A DNA stretch of 64,000 nucleotides from Pseudolysobacter antarcticus (GCF_004168365.1 NZ_CP035704.1:4402001-4466000); one strand, 5' to 3'. Counted from the first letter of the stretch, positions 42,992 to 53,087 are shown. Made by a program: numbers and translations. Notes: generated from the sequence alone by a model not told the origin.

Positions 42992-45268
42992 ATGGAGTGG
43001 CGACCGCAGAGCAATAACTTGAGCGAGCGGGATCTGCCGCCCTCGCCGAGTTCGCTTGTTCTGTTTTTCGGATACGTGCTCATTCTGTCGGCGCTAAGTA
43101 TTTTGGTTCTGCTGGCACGCAAGGATTCTCCACAGCTTGCCGATCTGGCGCGTAGCGCGGTGTGCGCCACCGTCGTCGTCGCGCTGATCTATGGCATGTA
43201 TCGCCATCGGCCCGCGCATACGTTGCCGTGGTTGCTACTCGGCGCCAGCGTGCCGCTGTGGTTTCTGCGCGCACTGTTGAATGGCCAAGCTGATTCGATC
43301 TGGCGTTTGGTGCTGATTTTCGCCTCGAACCTGCTGACCATTGTTTTTTTCGCCACGTTGGTGCGCTATCGCAACCTGACCCGCGATCTGTTGGTCTGGC
43401 TGGATATTGCGATCATCACGCTCTGCGGCGCCTTGCTGGCGCTGCGTTACATTACGGCAGAGTGGTGGCATTTGGTCGATGCCGATCCGCTCGCCAGCCT
43501 GCGGATCCTGGTGTTGCCGATGGTGCACGTGGCGATCGCTGGCGGCATCATGGGCGTGGCGTTGACGATGCGCCGGTTCAGTCTGTCGTTGTCGCTGATT
43601 TTGCTGGCGCAAGCGGCCTTGCTGATCACCGAAATCATGCGTCTCGATGTGTCGTTGTTGCATGGCTTGCAGTTGCCGGTTTACAGCCAGGCATGGAATG
43701 CGGTTGCGGCGCTCGGACTCATCCTATTCGGCTTGGCCGCGCTTAGCTCGGATATGCGAAATTTGACCGAACCCGGCCAATCGGTTTATCGGCTGTGGGG
43801 GCCTGCCCAGGTAACACTGATTTTTTGCGTGATCTGCTTTGCGCTCACCGCATTGGCGGGTGCACCGTGGCCATTGCCTGAGCACCCCGAAACCAGGCTC
43901 ATGGTCATCACTGCGATAGTCATGCAGGCCGCACTGTTGGCGCGTTGCAATATCGCGATCCGCAGCATGCACAGCGCGCGCAGCGAATTGTTACATCGCA
44001 TCGAAAACGATACGTTGACCGGGCTGCCAAACGAAAACGCCTTACGCAAGACCTTGGCGGTATGGCATACGTCTGCAACGCCGTTCGCACTGGGCTTGTT
44101 CGATATCAACAAATTCAGCCAGATCAATCACACCTGGGGATACGACGTCGGCGATCAGGTGTTGCTTGCGGTCGCGCGGATGCTGCGTGATAGCAAGCTG
44201 CGACGTGTACAACTGTATCGGATGCAAGGCGATGTTTTTGCGCTGTTGTTGCCCATTTATTCCGCACGGCAGGGCAAGCTGATACAACGCCTCTCCCGTG
44301 ATTTGCTGCAGAAACTGCGACTGCCGTTGCAAGTCAAAGAACACCGGCTTTTCCTGTCTGCCAATATCGGCATCAGCCAGAATGCCGATGCCATCAACAC
44401 ATCACCGGAAACCCTGCTGCGCGATGCCGAAACTGCACTGTTTCGCGCGAAATTGCAGGGCCCGAATACGCTCAGCCTGTTCGTGCCGCAGATGCATTTC
44501 GAGATCACCGAACGCCATCGCATTGTCAATGCGTTGCGCCAAGGCATGGGTGCCGAATTCAGGCTCGTCTATCAGCCGATCGTCACGCTCGACAGCGGCA
44601 CAACCACGTCGCACGAAGTGTTGTTGCGCTGGACGTCGCCAGAATTGGGTGAGGTTTCGCCCGCGCTATTTATTCCGATCGCGGAAAAAGCCGGGTTGAT
44701 TTGCGAGATCACCCACTGGGTGCTTTCGCAGGCATTTTTGCAGTTGAGCGAAATGCCGGACGATCAGCACCTGTCGATAAATATTTCGGCGCACGATTTG
44801 TGCGATCCGGAATTTCTACCGATCCTGGATCGGCTCGCCGGGGTATATGCAATCGATCCCGCGCGCATCACGCTGGAGTTCACCGAAGGCGCGTTGATCG
44901 AGGATTTCGAGCACATCCCACCGCTGCTGCGCGAACGTGGTTACCGGATTGCGATTGATGATTTCGGTACCGGCTATTCCAGCCTGAGCTATCTCATGAC
45001 CTTGTCGGTCAGCAGTGTAAAACTGGATATCTCGTTCATTGCGAATATCGAGCACGACTTGAACCAGCGTGCGCTATGCGGTGCCTTGATCAGCATGTGT
45101 CGCGACAACGGCTGGGCGGTCGTCGCCGAAGGTGTGGAAACCTATGCTCAGCACGAAATATTGCTGGCGATGGATTGTGATCTTGCACAGGGCTGGTGGT
45201 ACGGAAAACCGGTCGCCAAAACGCCTGAACATGGCGAGCTGAATTTGCGCTGGACTGCCGATGAATGA
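42992..45268 (+). CDS. Membrane GGDEF-EAL protein, EAL intact
   Basis: This 758-residue protein starts at ATG 42992 with AGAGGG eight bases upstream. About ten membrane helices fill residues 1-320. The GGDEF domain is degenerate: the signature reads RMQGDVFALLLP, so the GGDEF residues are lost and cyclic-di-GMP synthesis is unlikely. The EAL domain keeps its ligands: HEVLLRW (EVL for EAL), INISAHDL, LEFTEGALI, DDFGTGYSS, VKLD and AEGVET, consistent with an active cyclic-di-GMP phosphodiesterase. It overlaps the next gene by 8 bases. A membrane-embedded sensor-like N-terminus without a known sensory family was noted. Confidence 0.88.
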   Translation: MEWRPQSNNLSERDLPPSPSSLVLFFGYVLILSALSILVLLARKDSPQLADLARSAVCATVVVALIYGMYRHRPAHTLPWLLLGASVPLWFLRALLNGQADSIWRLVLIFASNLLTIVFFATLVRYRNLTRDLLVWLDIAIITLCGALLALRYITAEWWHLVDADPLASLRILVLPMVHVAIAGGIMGVALTMRRFSLSLSLILLAQAALLITEIMRLDVSLLHGLQLPVYSQAWNAVAALGLILFGLAALSSDMRNLTEPGQSVYRLWGPAQVTLIFCVICFALTALAGAPWPLPEHPETRLMVITAIVMQAALLARCNIAIRSMHSARSELLHRIENDTLTGLPNENALRKTLAVWHTSATPFALGLFDINKFSQINHTWGYDVGDQVLLAVARMLRDSKLRRVQLYRMQGDVFALLLPIYSARQGKLIQRLSRDLLQKLRLPLQVKEHRLFLSANIGISQNADAINTSPETLLRDAETALFRAKLQGPNTLSLFVPQMHFEITERHRIVNALRQGMGAEFRLVYQPIVTLDSGTTTSHEVLLRWTSPELGEVSPALFIPIAEKAGLICEITHWVLSQAFLQLSEMPDDQHLSINISAHDLCDPEFLPILDRLAGVYAIDPARITLEFTEGALIEDFEHIPPLLRERGYRIAIDDFGTGYSSLSYLMTLSVSSVKLDISFIANIEHDLNQRALCGALISMCRDNGWAVVAEGVETYAQHEILLAMDCDLAQGWWYGKPVAKTPEHGELNLRWTADE

Positions 45269-47513
45269 AATATCGTCGGAGCGGGATTTTTTTAACGCGG
45301 CGAAATTTGCGTTGCCCGATCGATTGCGCTTTGTACTGCAGCGTTATTGGCTGGCGTTCGTATTTTGTGTGTTGCAAGTCGCGCTGCTGATCGGGCAATC
45401 GCTATTGCCGAACGCCGATCTGCTGCTTCGGATAACGCAGCAAATCCTCACCATGATCGTGGTGTGCTACGGCATTCGTCACTATCGACCGACCCAGGGG
45501 CGGCCGTGGTATCTGCTGTTGGCATGGAGCGTATTGTCGCTGCTGCATGGCATGTTGCCGTTGTTCTTGGATGCAGAGTCGAGCTTGCATATGGTGCTCG
45601 GTTTTGCTGTCACCGTCAGCCTTCTCGGCTTCTGTATTGCCATCACGCGACGGCGCACGCTGGCACGTAATCCGGTGCTGTGGCTTGATATCACGATCAT
45701 CTGTCTGGGTTGCGGCCTGTTTGTATTGCGGTATTTTTTGATCGTCTGGTGGGATCGGATCGATGCTGCGCAAACTAATTTTCTGGTGTTGTTGTGGCCG
45801 CCGATCGTCAGGCTGAGTCTGTTCGCTGGTGTCCTGAGTATCGTGCTTACCGCGCGGCGCAACAGCGTATTGCTGAGCCTGCTTTCGCTCGCGCTGCTGA
45901 CGATGGTGGTCGGTGATTTTCTCTGGCTGAATTTTTACGGGCCGCATTTGCACATGCCCAGCACGGCGCACGACGGCCGCTGGCATGTGCTGGCGTGGCT
46001 GTCGTGTAGCTTGATCGGGGCGTCCGCGTTGCTGCCGCAAATGGTGCACCTGACCGATCCCGGGTTGCCCGCCTATCCGGCGTGGGGACGCTGGCGCGTG
46101 GCGCTGATTTTTGTCGCGATCAGCGCACCGATGATCCTACTCGGCAGTTTGCCGATACCGTTGTCCGAACATCCCGAATCGTTGCTGTTGCTCGGCGTCA
46201 CCGTCGTCATGGAAACGATCCTGATCGTCCGTTGTTATGTCGCGATCGTCGGTGTACGACGGGCACGCATGGAGCTGTTGCATCGCATCCGTTACGATGA
46301 ACTCACCGGCCTGCGCAATGATCATTCCTTGCGAACCCTGACAACACGGCAGGGCGAGGCGCTGACGCCGTATTGTCTGGCGTTGCTGACGATCGACCGT
46401 TTCAGCCAGATCAACAATACTTGGGGTCACGCCATCGGCGATCAGCTATTGCAGGCGGTAACGCACATCCTGCAACGCCATGACGATCCGCCTGTGCAAT
46501 TGTTCCGCACGGCAGAAGCCGAATTTGCGTTGTATCTGCCAACGAGTGACGAGCGCAGCCGGATCACCCTGCTGCGCAAAATCCTCACTGAAATCGGCAA
46601 ACCGCTGCAGCTTGGTGGGCAGCGGTTCTATCTACTTGCCAGTAGCGGTTTGAGTTTCAACGAGCAGCCCGAAGCGCGCTCGATCGATGACGTATTACGC
46701 GAAGCCGACATCGCGCTGTATCGCGCCAAACGGCGTGGCGGCAATGCCATCGTGGTGTTCGACGAAGGCATGCGCGAAGAAATCGCCGAGCGCCAGCGAT
46801 TGCTGGCAGCGATGCGCCAGGGAATCTGGCACGAGTTCAGCGTGGTCTATCAGCCGGTCATGCAACATGATCGCGATGAGGCGAGCTTCTATCAGGTGCT
46901 ACTGCGCTGGACCTCGGCAGAGTTCGGCAGCGTCTCGCCGAAGTGTTTTCTGCCGTTAGCCGAAGAAGCCGGTCTGATCGGTGAAATGACCACCTGGGTG
47001 ATGACGCAAGCGTTCATCGAACTCAGCCATGCGCCGTCGACTTTGTGCCTGCTGGTCACCATCACCGCACACGATCTGCGTGACAAAACCATCGTCGGCC
47101 TGCTCGACTGGCTGCATGCCGAATACGGCGTGCGCCCCGAACAGCTCATGCTGGAGCTGACCGAAAGCATCATGATCGAAGACGTCGAAAACGTGTTGCC
47201 GCTGCTGCGCGAGCGCGGCCACCAGATCGTGATCAATCATTTCGGCAGCGGACATTCCAGCCTGAACGCGCTGACCAGTTTACCGGTGGATGCGGTCAAG
47301 CTGGCGGAGCCGTTCATCGCTCAAATTGAACACAACATACATCAGCGCCGCTTGTGTCAATCGATGATTGCGCTGTGTCACCAGAGCGGATTGCAAGTGA
47401 TCGCGAAAGGCGTCGAGACCCAGCAGCAACGCGATTTGTTACGCGCGATGCACTGCGATTTTGTGCAGGGCGTGTTGTATGGTTTTCCGCAGAATCAGCC
47501 AGGACACGATTAA
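45261..47513 (+). CDS. Membrane GGDEF-EAL protein, both domains degenerate
   Basis: This 750-residue paralogue of the preceding protein starts inside its coding end (8-base overlap). It has a similar multi-helix membrane region. The GGDEF signature is replaced by TAEAEFALYLP. In the EAL domain, EAL is QVL, the NxSA motif is VTITAHDL, DDFGTGYSS is NHFGSGHSS and AEGVET is AKGVET, so most metal and catalytic residues are missing; only LELTES and the Lys of VKLAE remain. It is therefore predicted to be non-catalytic and perhaps a partner or c-di-GMP binder for the first protein. Operon structure supports a shared complex. Confidence 0.88.
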   Translation: MNEISSERDFFNAAKFALPDRLRFVLQRYWLAFVFCVLQVALLIGQSLLPNADLLLRITQQILTMIVVCYGIRHYRPTQGRPWYLLLAWSVLSLLHGMLPLFLDAESSLHMVLGFAVTVSLLGFCIAITRRRTLARNPVLWLDITIICLGCGLFVLRYFLIVWWDRIDAAQTNFLVLLWPPIVRLSLFAGVLSIVLTARRNSVLLSLLSLALLTMVVGDFLWLNFYGPHLHMPSTAHDGRWHVLAWLSCSLIGASALLPQMVHLTDPGLPAYPAWGRWRVALIFVAISAPMILLGSLPIPLSEHPESLLLLGVTVVMETILIVRCYVAIVGVRRARMELLHRIRYDELTGLRNDHSLRTLTTRQGEALTPYCLALLTIDRFSQINNTWGHAIGDQLLQAVTHILQRHDDPPVQLFRTAEAEFALYLPTSDERSRITLLRKILTEIGKPLQLGGQRFYLLASSGLSFNEQPEARSIDDVLREADIALYRAKRRGGNAIVVFDEGMREEIAERQRLLAAMRQGIWHEFSVVYQPVMQHDRDEASFYQVLLRWTSAEFGSVSPKCFLPLAEEAGLIGEMTTWVMTQAFIELSHAPSTLCLLVTITAHDLRDKTIVGLLDWLHAEYGVRPEQLMLELTESIMIEDVENVLPLLRERGHQIVINHFGSGHSSLNALTSLPVDAVKLAEPFIAQIEHNIHQRRLCQSMIALCHQSGLQVIAKGVETQQQRDLLRAMHCDFVQGVLYGFPQNQPGHD

Positions 47514-47573
47514 AAAACGCGAGCGCATCAATGTTGCAACAAACGCGTACATCTCGCTCAATTCGAATCGCCG

Positions 47574-47605
47574 AAAAACAACGAGGCGCCGCAGCGCCTC
47601 GTTGT
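47574..47605 (-). terminator. Intrinsic terminator of icd
   Basis: The arms ACAACGAGGCGC (47578-47589) and GCGCCTCGTTGT (47594-47605) form a 12-bp stem with a 4-base loop. On the minus strand it is followed by a short run of T (47574-47578). It lies just after the icd stop codon. Confidence 0.8.
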
Positions 47606-47631
47606 CGATTGCAAAAATCCGCTGTGTAGGA

Positions 47632-48930
47632 TTACAAACCCTTGATCAACTCATCGGCAAACTCGGAGCATTTGACTTCGGTGGCGCCGTCCATCTGACG
47701 CGCGAAATCGTAGGTCACGTGCTTGCTGGCAATCGCCTTGTCCATCGCGCTGATGATCGCATCGGCGGCTTCGGTCCAGCCCATGTAGCGCAGCATCATT
47801 TCACCGGAGAGCACGACCGAACCCGGATTGACTTTGTCCAGGCCGGCGTACTTCGGCGCGGTGCCGTGGGTAGCTTCAAACACGGCATGACCGGTCAGAT
47901 AATTGATGTTGCCGCCCGGTGCGATGCCGATGCCGCCAACTTGCGCGGCGAGCGCGTCGGACAAATAATCGCCGTTGAGATTCAAGGTGGCGATCACGTC
48001 GAATTCTTCCGGACGCGTCAGCACCTGCTGCAAGGTGATGTCGGCGATCGCATCCTTGATCAGGATCTTGCCCGATACCAAGGCGGTTTTCTGCTCGGCG
48101 TTGGCTTCAGCCTCGCCCTTGGCGGCCTTGGTCTTTTCCCACTGCTCCCAAGTGTAGACCTTATCGCCGAATTCGCGCTCGGCCAAGGCGTAACCCCAGT
48201 TGCGGAACGCGCCTTCGGTGAACTTCATAATGTTGCCCTTGTGCACGAAGGTCACGCTCTTGCGATTGTTGGTGATCGCGTATTCGATCGCGGCGCGGAT
48301 CAGACGCTCCGAGCCGTCCTTCGACACCGCCTTGATGCCGATGCCCGAGGTTTCCGGGAAACGAATCTTGCTGAACTCTTTCGGGAAATTTTCCTTGAAC
48401 AGATCGAGGAACTTCTTGTTCGCATCGGTGCCGGCTTCGAACTCGATACCGGCGTAGATGTCTTCGCAGTTCTCGCGGAAGATCACCATCTCGACTTTTT
48501 CCGGATGCTTGACCGGTGACGGCACACCCTTGAACCAGCGCACCGGGCGCAGGCACACATACAGGTCGAGCATCTGCCGCAAGGCGACGTTGAGCGAGCG
48601 AATACCGCCACCGATCGGCGTGGTCAGCGGACCCTTGATCGACACCAGATATTCGCGACAGGCTTCGACCGTCGCATTCGGTAGCCACGTGCCGAACTGG
48701 TTGTTGGCTTTCTCGCCGGCGTAGATTTCCATCCAGTGAATCTTGCGCTTGCCGCCATAGGCTTTTTCGACGGCGGCATCGAACACACGCACCGAGGCGC
48801 GCCAGATATCCGCGCCGGTGCCATCGCCTTCGATGAACGGCACGATCGGGTTGTTCGGCACGTTCAGCGTGCCGTTGTTGATCGTGATCTTGGCGCCGCC
48901 AGCGGGCGCGGTGAAGGTTGGCTCAGCCAT
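47632..48930 (-). CDS. icd: NADP-dependent isocitrate dehydrogenase
   Basis: This 432-residue enzyme decarboxylates isocitrate to 2-oxoglutarate in the TCA cycle. Family features include [12 protein letters not shown] near the N-terminus, [26 protein letters not shown] (broken here as [10 protein letters not shown] and [10 protein letters not shown]), and [39 protein letters not shown] and [13 protein letters not shown]. The serine in [10 protein letters not shown] corresponds to the AceK target (Ser113 in E. coli). CGGAG lies nine bases upstream of the ATG. A terminator follows. It is convergent with the GGDEF-EAL pair. Confidence 0.97.
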   Translation of the reverse strand: MAEPTFTAPAGGAKITINNGTLNVPNNPIVPFIEGDGTGADIWRASVRVFDAAVEKAYGGKRKIHWMEIYAGEKANNQFGTWLPNATVEACREYLVSIKGPLTTPIGGGIRSLNVALRQMLDLYVCLRPVRWFKGVPSPVKHPEKVEMVIFRENCEDIYAGIEFEAGTDANKKFLDLFKENFPKEFSKIRFPETSGIGIKAVSKDGSERLIRAAIEYAITNNRKSVTFVHKGNIMKFTEGAFRNWGYALAEREFGDKVYTWEQWEKTKAAKGEAEANAEQKTALVSGKILIKDAIADITLQQVLTRPEEFDVIATLNLNGDYLSDALAAQVGGIGIAPGGNINYLTGHAVFEATHGTAPKYAGLDKVNPGSVVLSGEMMLRYMGWTEAADAIISAMDKAIASKHVTYDFARQMDGATEVKCSEFADELIKGL

Positions 48931-49145
48931 AACAGAACTCCGGGATTTGTGTGGCCGTGGCAGGGGGCTGCGGCCGCGAAAGAAAAATAACCGCGCTATT
49001 GTCTCGCGTTAGCGCAGCACGGTGAAGGGGTAACGCAACAAATGGCAAGTGCTTGCTCTCGCAGCGTACTTGCCATTGTGTTTACGTCAGACGCGTTATT
49101 GCGGCGAAAGTGCCGCGATCAAGCGTGCGACGGATGGCCGTCGAA

Positions 49146-50462
49146 TCACTTTGTCGTATGCGCGCCGCCGAGAAAATCCAGCGTGACCTGGGTCAGCGCA
49201 CGCATGCCGAGATCAAGCGCGGATTCGTCGAGATAGAATTTCGGCGAATGGTTGCTCGGCGTTTTCGCGAGGTCGCGATCCTTCGGCGTGGCGCCGACAA
49301 AAAAGAACAGGCCCGGCGCTTCGTGCGCGTAATACGCAAAATCTTCCGCGCCGGTGACTAGGGCAATTTCGCTGACATGATCCGCGCCCGCGACGTGCTG
49401 CAAACTCGGCAACATGCGTGTGGTCAGCGCCGGATTGTTGATCGTGACCGGATTGCCGACATCGGCCGGGATGTGCGTTTCCACACTTGCACCGTTCGCA
49501 GCGGCGGTATGCTCGGCGATGTTGGTCAAGCGATGAAAAATATCCTTGCGCATGTCTTCGTCGAACGTGCGAATCGTGCCGACCAGCTCGACTTTATCGG
49601 GAATGATGTTGTAGCGAATACCACCCTTGATCGCGCCGAACGTGACCACCGCCGGCTGGCGCGTGATGTCGATCTGGCGGCTGACAATGGTCTGTGCCGA
49701 CGTGATCAATTCGGCCGCGGTGACGATCGGATCGATGCCACGCCACGGCGAGGAACCGTGCGTCTGCTCACCTTTCACGAGTATCGTGAAACGATCCGAA
49801 GCCGCCATGAACGGCCCGCTGCGGTAACCGATTTCACCCGCGTGCAAACCCGCCCACACATGCAGGCCGAACACCGCATCCGGCTTGAAATTCTTGAACA
49901 GGCCTTCCTTGATCAACAGCGGTGCGCCGCCCTCCTCGCCTTCCGGCGCGCCTTCTTCGGCGGGCTGGAAGATGAACATCACTTCGCCCGGCAGATCGCG
50001 GCGCATGCCGGCCAGTGCGGTAGCGACGCCGAGCAGGATCGCGGTATGCGAATCGTGACCGCAGGCGTGCATCACGCCAACTTTTTCGCCGCGATATTCA
50101 GCGGTCACTTTCGAGGCGAATGGCACATCCACCTGCTCGGTCACCGGCAACGCATCCATGTCTGCACGCAACGCCACGCGCGGCCCAGGTTTGCCGCCTT
50201 TGAGAATACCGACCACGCCGGTATGGGCGATGCCGGTCTGCACCTCAAGCCCGAGTTTCTTGAGCTGATCGGCGACAATTTTCGAGGTGCGGAATTCGCG
50301 ATTGCCGAGTTCGGGATGCGCGTGGATATCACGCCGCCAGTTCGTGACCTGGCCAAGCACCGGCGCCGTCAAACCATCAACGTTGATCGTCGGATTTTCC
50401 GCATACGCCTGTGTCGCACCGAGCAGCAGCGCAAGCATCATCGCCAGTTTATTCACGCGCAT
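49146..50462 (-). CDS. Exported M20-family amidohydrolase
   Basis: This 438-residue protein starts at ATG 50462 (GGGAGAG upstream) with a signal peptide ending at about TQAYA. The catalytic domain is of the M20D type: RRDIHAHPELGNRE, ALRADMDALPV, HACGHDSHTAILLG and QPAEEGAPEGEEGGA, then a dimerisation domain and AEDFAYY. The His, Asp and Glu metal ligands are in place. Relatives hydrolyse N-acyl amino acids, hippurate or IAA conjugates. It follows the M19-like gene by 77 bases on the same strand, suggesting a periplasmic peptide or amide scavenging pair. Confidence 0.92.
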   Translation of the reverse strand: MRVNKLAMMLALLLGATQAYAENPTINVDGLTAPVLGQVTNWRRDIHAHPELGNREFRTSKIVADQLKKLGLEVQTGIAHTGVVGILKGGKPGPRVALRADMDALPVTEQVDVPFASKVTAEYRGEKVGVMHACGHDSHTAILLGVATALAGMRRDLPGEVMFIFQPAEEGAPEGEEGGAPLLIKEGLFKNFKPDAVFGLHVWAGLHAGEIGYRSGPFMAASDRFTILVKGEQTHGSSPWRGIDPIVTAAELITSAQTIVSRQIDITRQPAVVTFGAIKGGIRYNIIPDKVELVGTIRTFDEDMRKDIFHRLTNIAEHTAAANGASVETHIPADVGNPVTINNPALTTRMLPSLQHVAGADHVSEIALVTGAEDFAYYAHEAPGLFFFVGATPKDRDLAKTPSNHSPKFYLDESALDLGMRALTQVTLDFLGGAHTTK

Positions 50463-50539
50463 CGTTCTCTCCCGAAAGTTGCGCAGGATGCTAGCACGGC
50501 ATGTCGGCGCTTTTTGTTCAGAGACTTTTGACACCCGGA

Positions 50540-51664
50540 TCAAGCGGCTGAACTTATCCAGGTTTCGGCAAAAACGCGCTGAAAATTGAGGCCAAGAATC
50601 TTGTCGATGACACGGCCTTTGTAGCCGTGGCGAACGAGCGTATCGGCGATCACGCGGTAGCGGTCGGGCCGGTTCAAGCCGATCACGAACGGCGGCGGAC
50701 CTTCGCCCGGCGCGCCGACACCACTGGCCTTGCGCGCGGCGATATCCTTGTTCCATTCGACCATGTTTTCCGGCGATGTATCGAATGGCATCAGCAACGC
50801 ATCGCTGCCGATGCCGACATGATCCTCGCCGCAAATTTTAAGCGCATGGGTGAGGTGGCGCAGATAATCGTCCAGCGTTGGCTGCTGGGGCGCGCGCGCG
50901 AGGAACGCCAATTCATAGATGCCGACCACGCCGCCCTTGCTCGTCATCGCGCGTAACACCGCATCGCTCTTGTTGCGCGGATGCGCCATCACCGCGGCGC
51001 ATCCGGCGTGCGTGATCAAGCCGGGTTTGCTGGATGCCGCGAGCGCGGCCAGCGTCGATGTCTCATCGCAATGACTGAGGTCGAGCGAAACTCCGAGCGT
51101 GTTCATGCGCTGGATCGCATCGCGCCCGAGTTGGGTCAATCCGGCAGACGGCTGCGGACTCAACACGCCTGAGGCGAACGGCGATGGGCGGTTGTATGAC
51201 AACTGCATCACGCGTACGCCACGTTTGCGAAAATGGTCGATGCGCTCGACTTTCGCCTCAAGCATTTCCACGCCTTCGAACGAATAAATGATGCCGATCT
51301 TGCCGCTGCGTTTTGCCAGCAGAAAATCGGCGGCCTGCTCGATCTTCATGTACAGCGCCGGATTCGCGCGGATGCCTTGATCGAAGCCATCGATGTCTGC
51401 ATTGGTCTGCGCAAAATCGCCGGCGCTGCCGCCGATCGTCGCCTTGAGCGCGGTCAGCCCGGAGGACTTCACGGCGAGGGTTGTAGTCTGATCCAGCGCG
51501 CCCGCATCATCGAGCGGCGGCACGAGATTGCCGTCGATCACGATGGCCTCGGCGTAAGGCGTGGGCGCCGAATCTTTCGCCGCGGCGCTAACGTGTCGCG
51601 CGAAGACAAGGCCCGCAGCCAATACCGATGAGGTTTTGAGAAAAGCACGGCGGTCAGGCGTCAT
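50540..51664 (-). CDS. Exported M19 dipeptidase-like protein, Tat signal
   Basis: This 374-residue protein begins with a Tat signal (RRAFLKTSSVLAAGLVFA). It belongs to the membrane dipeptidase (M19) fold: IYSFEGVEML supplies the metal-bridging Glu, LDLSHCDETS a His and LITHAGC another His. The usual first-metal HxD motif near the N-terminus is replaced by IDGNLVPPLDD, so zinc binding at that site may be altered. VGIGSDALLMPFD matches the family end region. It lies upstream of the M20 gene. Dipeptide or lactone hydrolysis is a family expectation only. Confidence 0.87.
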   Translation of the reverse strand: MTPDRRAFLKTSSVLAAGLVFARHVSAAAKDSAPTPYAEAIVIDGNLVPPLDDAGALDQTTTLAVKSSGLTALKATIGGSAGDFAQTNADIDGFDQGIRANPALYMKIEQAADFLLAKRSGKIGIIYSFEGVEMLEAKVERIDHFRKRGVRVMQLSYNRPSPFASGVLSPQPSAGLTQLGRDAIQRMNTLGVSLDLSHCDETSTLAALAASSKPGLITHAGCAAVMAHPRNKSDAVLRAMTSKGGVVGIYELAFLARAPQQPTLDDYLRHLTHALKICGEDHVGIGSDALLMPFDTSPENMVEWNKDIAARKASGVGAPGEGPPPFVIGLNRPDRYRVIADTLVRHGYKGRVIDKILGLNFQRVFAETWISSAA

Positions 51665-51992
51665 GTGAATCTGCTCCGGTCGAAAATCGGCAGCGCGAGT
51701 GCAATGCCTTGTTCGCCTTCAGCATGCATCGTGCCAGCAGCAAAACCGCGCCACATCTCGCGCAGCGAACGATTGCGATCATGTCCGCACGGACAACGAA
51801 CGTCCGTGCGGACACAACCATGGGATAAAATTAATCTCTATATCGTGCCAATCTTTGCACGACACTAGAGTGTCGGTATCGGTGTGAATCGCAACTAATC
51901 GGCCGTACGAGGTGATCTCCGGCCATGCTCAACTTAGAAGTGAAACAGGCGGCTCGTATAAACTCCTGCGACCAACCCGGGAACAGGCGAAA
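51665..51992. other. Intergenic region containing nested palindromes
   Basis: The region lies between the divergent M19-like gene and the HELTH protein gene. Its notable feature is the nested palindrome pair annotated at 51783-51813. Base composition turns more AT-rich after 51820. No small gene was recognised. Confidence 0.5.
51783..51813. promoter_or_regulatory. Tandem GTCCGNNCGGAC palindromes
   Basis: Two 12-bp sites, GTCCGCACGGAC (51783-51794) and GTCCGTGCGGAC (51802-51813), are each near-perfect palindromes separated by 7 bases and 19 bp centre to centre. They also pair with each other as a hairpin, 13 bp with the flanking base. The arrangement suggests two operator sites for a dimeric regulator on one DNA face. 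No T-tract follows. The regulator is unknown. Confidence 0.5.
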
Positions 51993-53087
51993 ATGATTCA
52001 ATTGTTCAAGCGCATTTTTAATCGAGCTGATCGAACCGTAAAAGATTGCATGGATCAGGATCCTCAGATTTCTCAGCCGCAGCTGACATGGTGCCACGAT
52101 ACGACGATGCCGATAGTCGATTGGAAAGTAGCTCACGAAGAGGCAAAGCAGTACAAAGATAAAGATGCGGCAGCCCTTGGGAGCTACTGGCGAAGCGCTG
52201 CACTGACATGGCTCAAGGCGCTGCGTATGCATTTGGGGGATCATTACAGCATCGAACAATCTCAGTCGTTCGCAGTGTTTTCGAGCCTGAAAGACAGGCA
52301 ATTGCAATTAGCTGTGGAATTTTGCGAGCGCTCTCGACACCGTATTCTGAGGGCGTTGCGTGGCGTTGCGTCAGCCTGGGGCAACGGTCCGCATGTCGTA
52401 CTTGTCTTCGACAACATGGACGACTACTACAACTATGTTGGCAACTATTATCCAGCGAGCGGCGAGTTCGCCATGTCGAGCGGGATGTTCATCCAGCGCG
52501 GTTATGGTCATTTCGTATTTGTGCTTTCGGAGATCGCTGTCATGGAGCCGATTATCGCGCATGAACTGACGCATTGCTTGATCGCGCCACTGGCAATCCC
52601 TGCCTGGCTCAACGAAGGCACTGCTGTAAACATGGAAAGGCAGATAGTGCCTCTTTACCGGGATCCTCGCCGTGGCATTTTCTCGCATCGTGAGGATGAG
52701 CAGAAACGCGCGGAGTTCTGGAATGTAAATACGATTCAGCAATTCTGGTCGGGGAAATCGTTCATACGCCCAGACGAAGGCTGCTCACTTTCTTACGATC
52801 TTGCGACAGAATTAACACGATTAATCGCGAGAGATTACGACAAATACTGTGCTTACATGAATTCAGCAAACCGCACAGATGCTGGCAGTGCAGCTGCCCT
52901 ACCAGCGCTGGGTTTTACATTGGGTGATCTTGCGAGTGCTGTACTTGGCGAAGGCCAATGGGAGCCAGATCCTGCTTCATGGCAAGAGGGTACGGAGCGC
53001 GGTCAGTTCCAGCAATCGGATACGGAACGTCGCGAGAGCGGCATCGGCGAAGCAACGACAAACTCTCTCAAGCCCATGTGCCATTGA
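51993..53087 (+). CDS. HELTH-motif metallopeptidase-like protein
   Basis: This 364-residue protein starts at ATG 51993 (AGGCG upstream); the frame is open further back. It carries HELTH at residues 190-194 and a downstream Glu208 in AWLNEGTA, which fits a zinc HExxH plus Glu (gluzincin-type) site. No signal peptide or membrane helix is seen, so it is probably cytoplasmic or exported by an unrecognised route. The N-terminal half is rich in charged and aromatic residues (WRSAALTWLKALR, FCERSRHRIL). Codon usage is more AT-rich than neighbours. No specific family is recognised. Confidence 0.7.
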   Translation: MIQLFKRIFNRADRTVKDCMDQDPQISQPQLTWCHDTTMPIVDWKVAHEEAKQYKDKDAAALGSYWRSAALTWLKALRMHLGDHYSIEQSQSFAVFSSLKDRQLQLAVEFCERSRHRILRALRGVASAWGNGPHVVLVFDNMDDYYNYVGNYYPASGEFAMSSGMFIQRGYGHFVFVLSEIAVMEPIIAHELTHCLIAPLAIPAWLNEGTAVNMERQIVPLYRDPRRGIFSHREDEQKRAEFWNVNTIQQFWSGKSFIRPDEGCSLSYDLATELTRLIARDYDKYCAYMNSANRTDAGSAAALPALGFTLGDLASAVLGEGQWEPDPASWQEGTERGQFQQSDTERRESGIGEATTNSLKPMCH

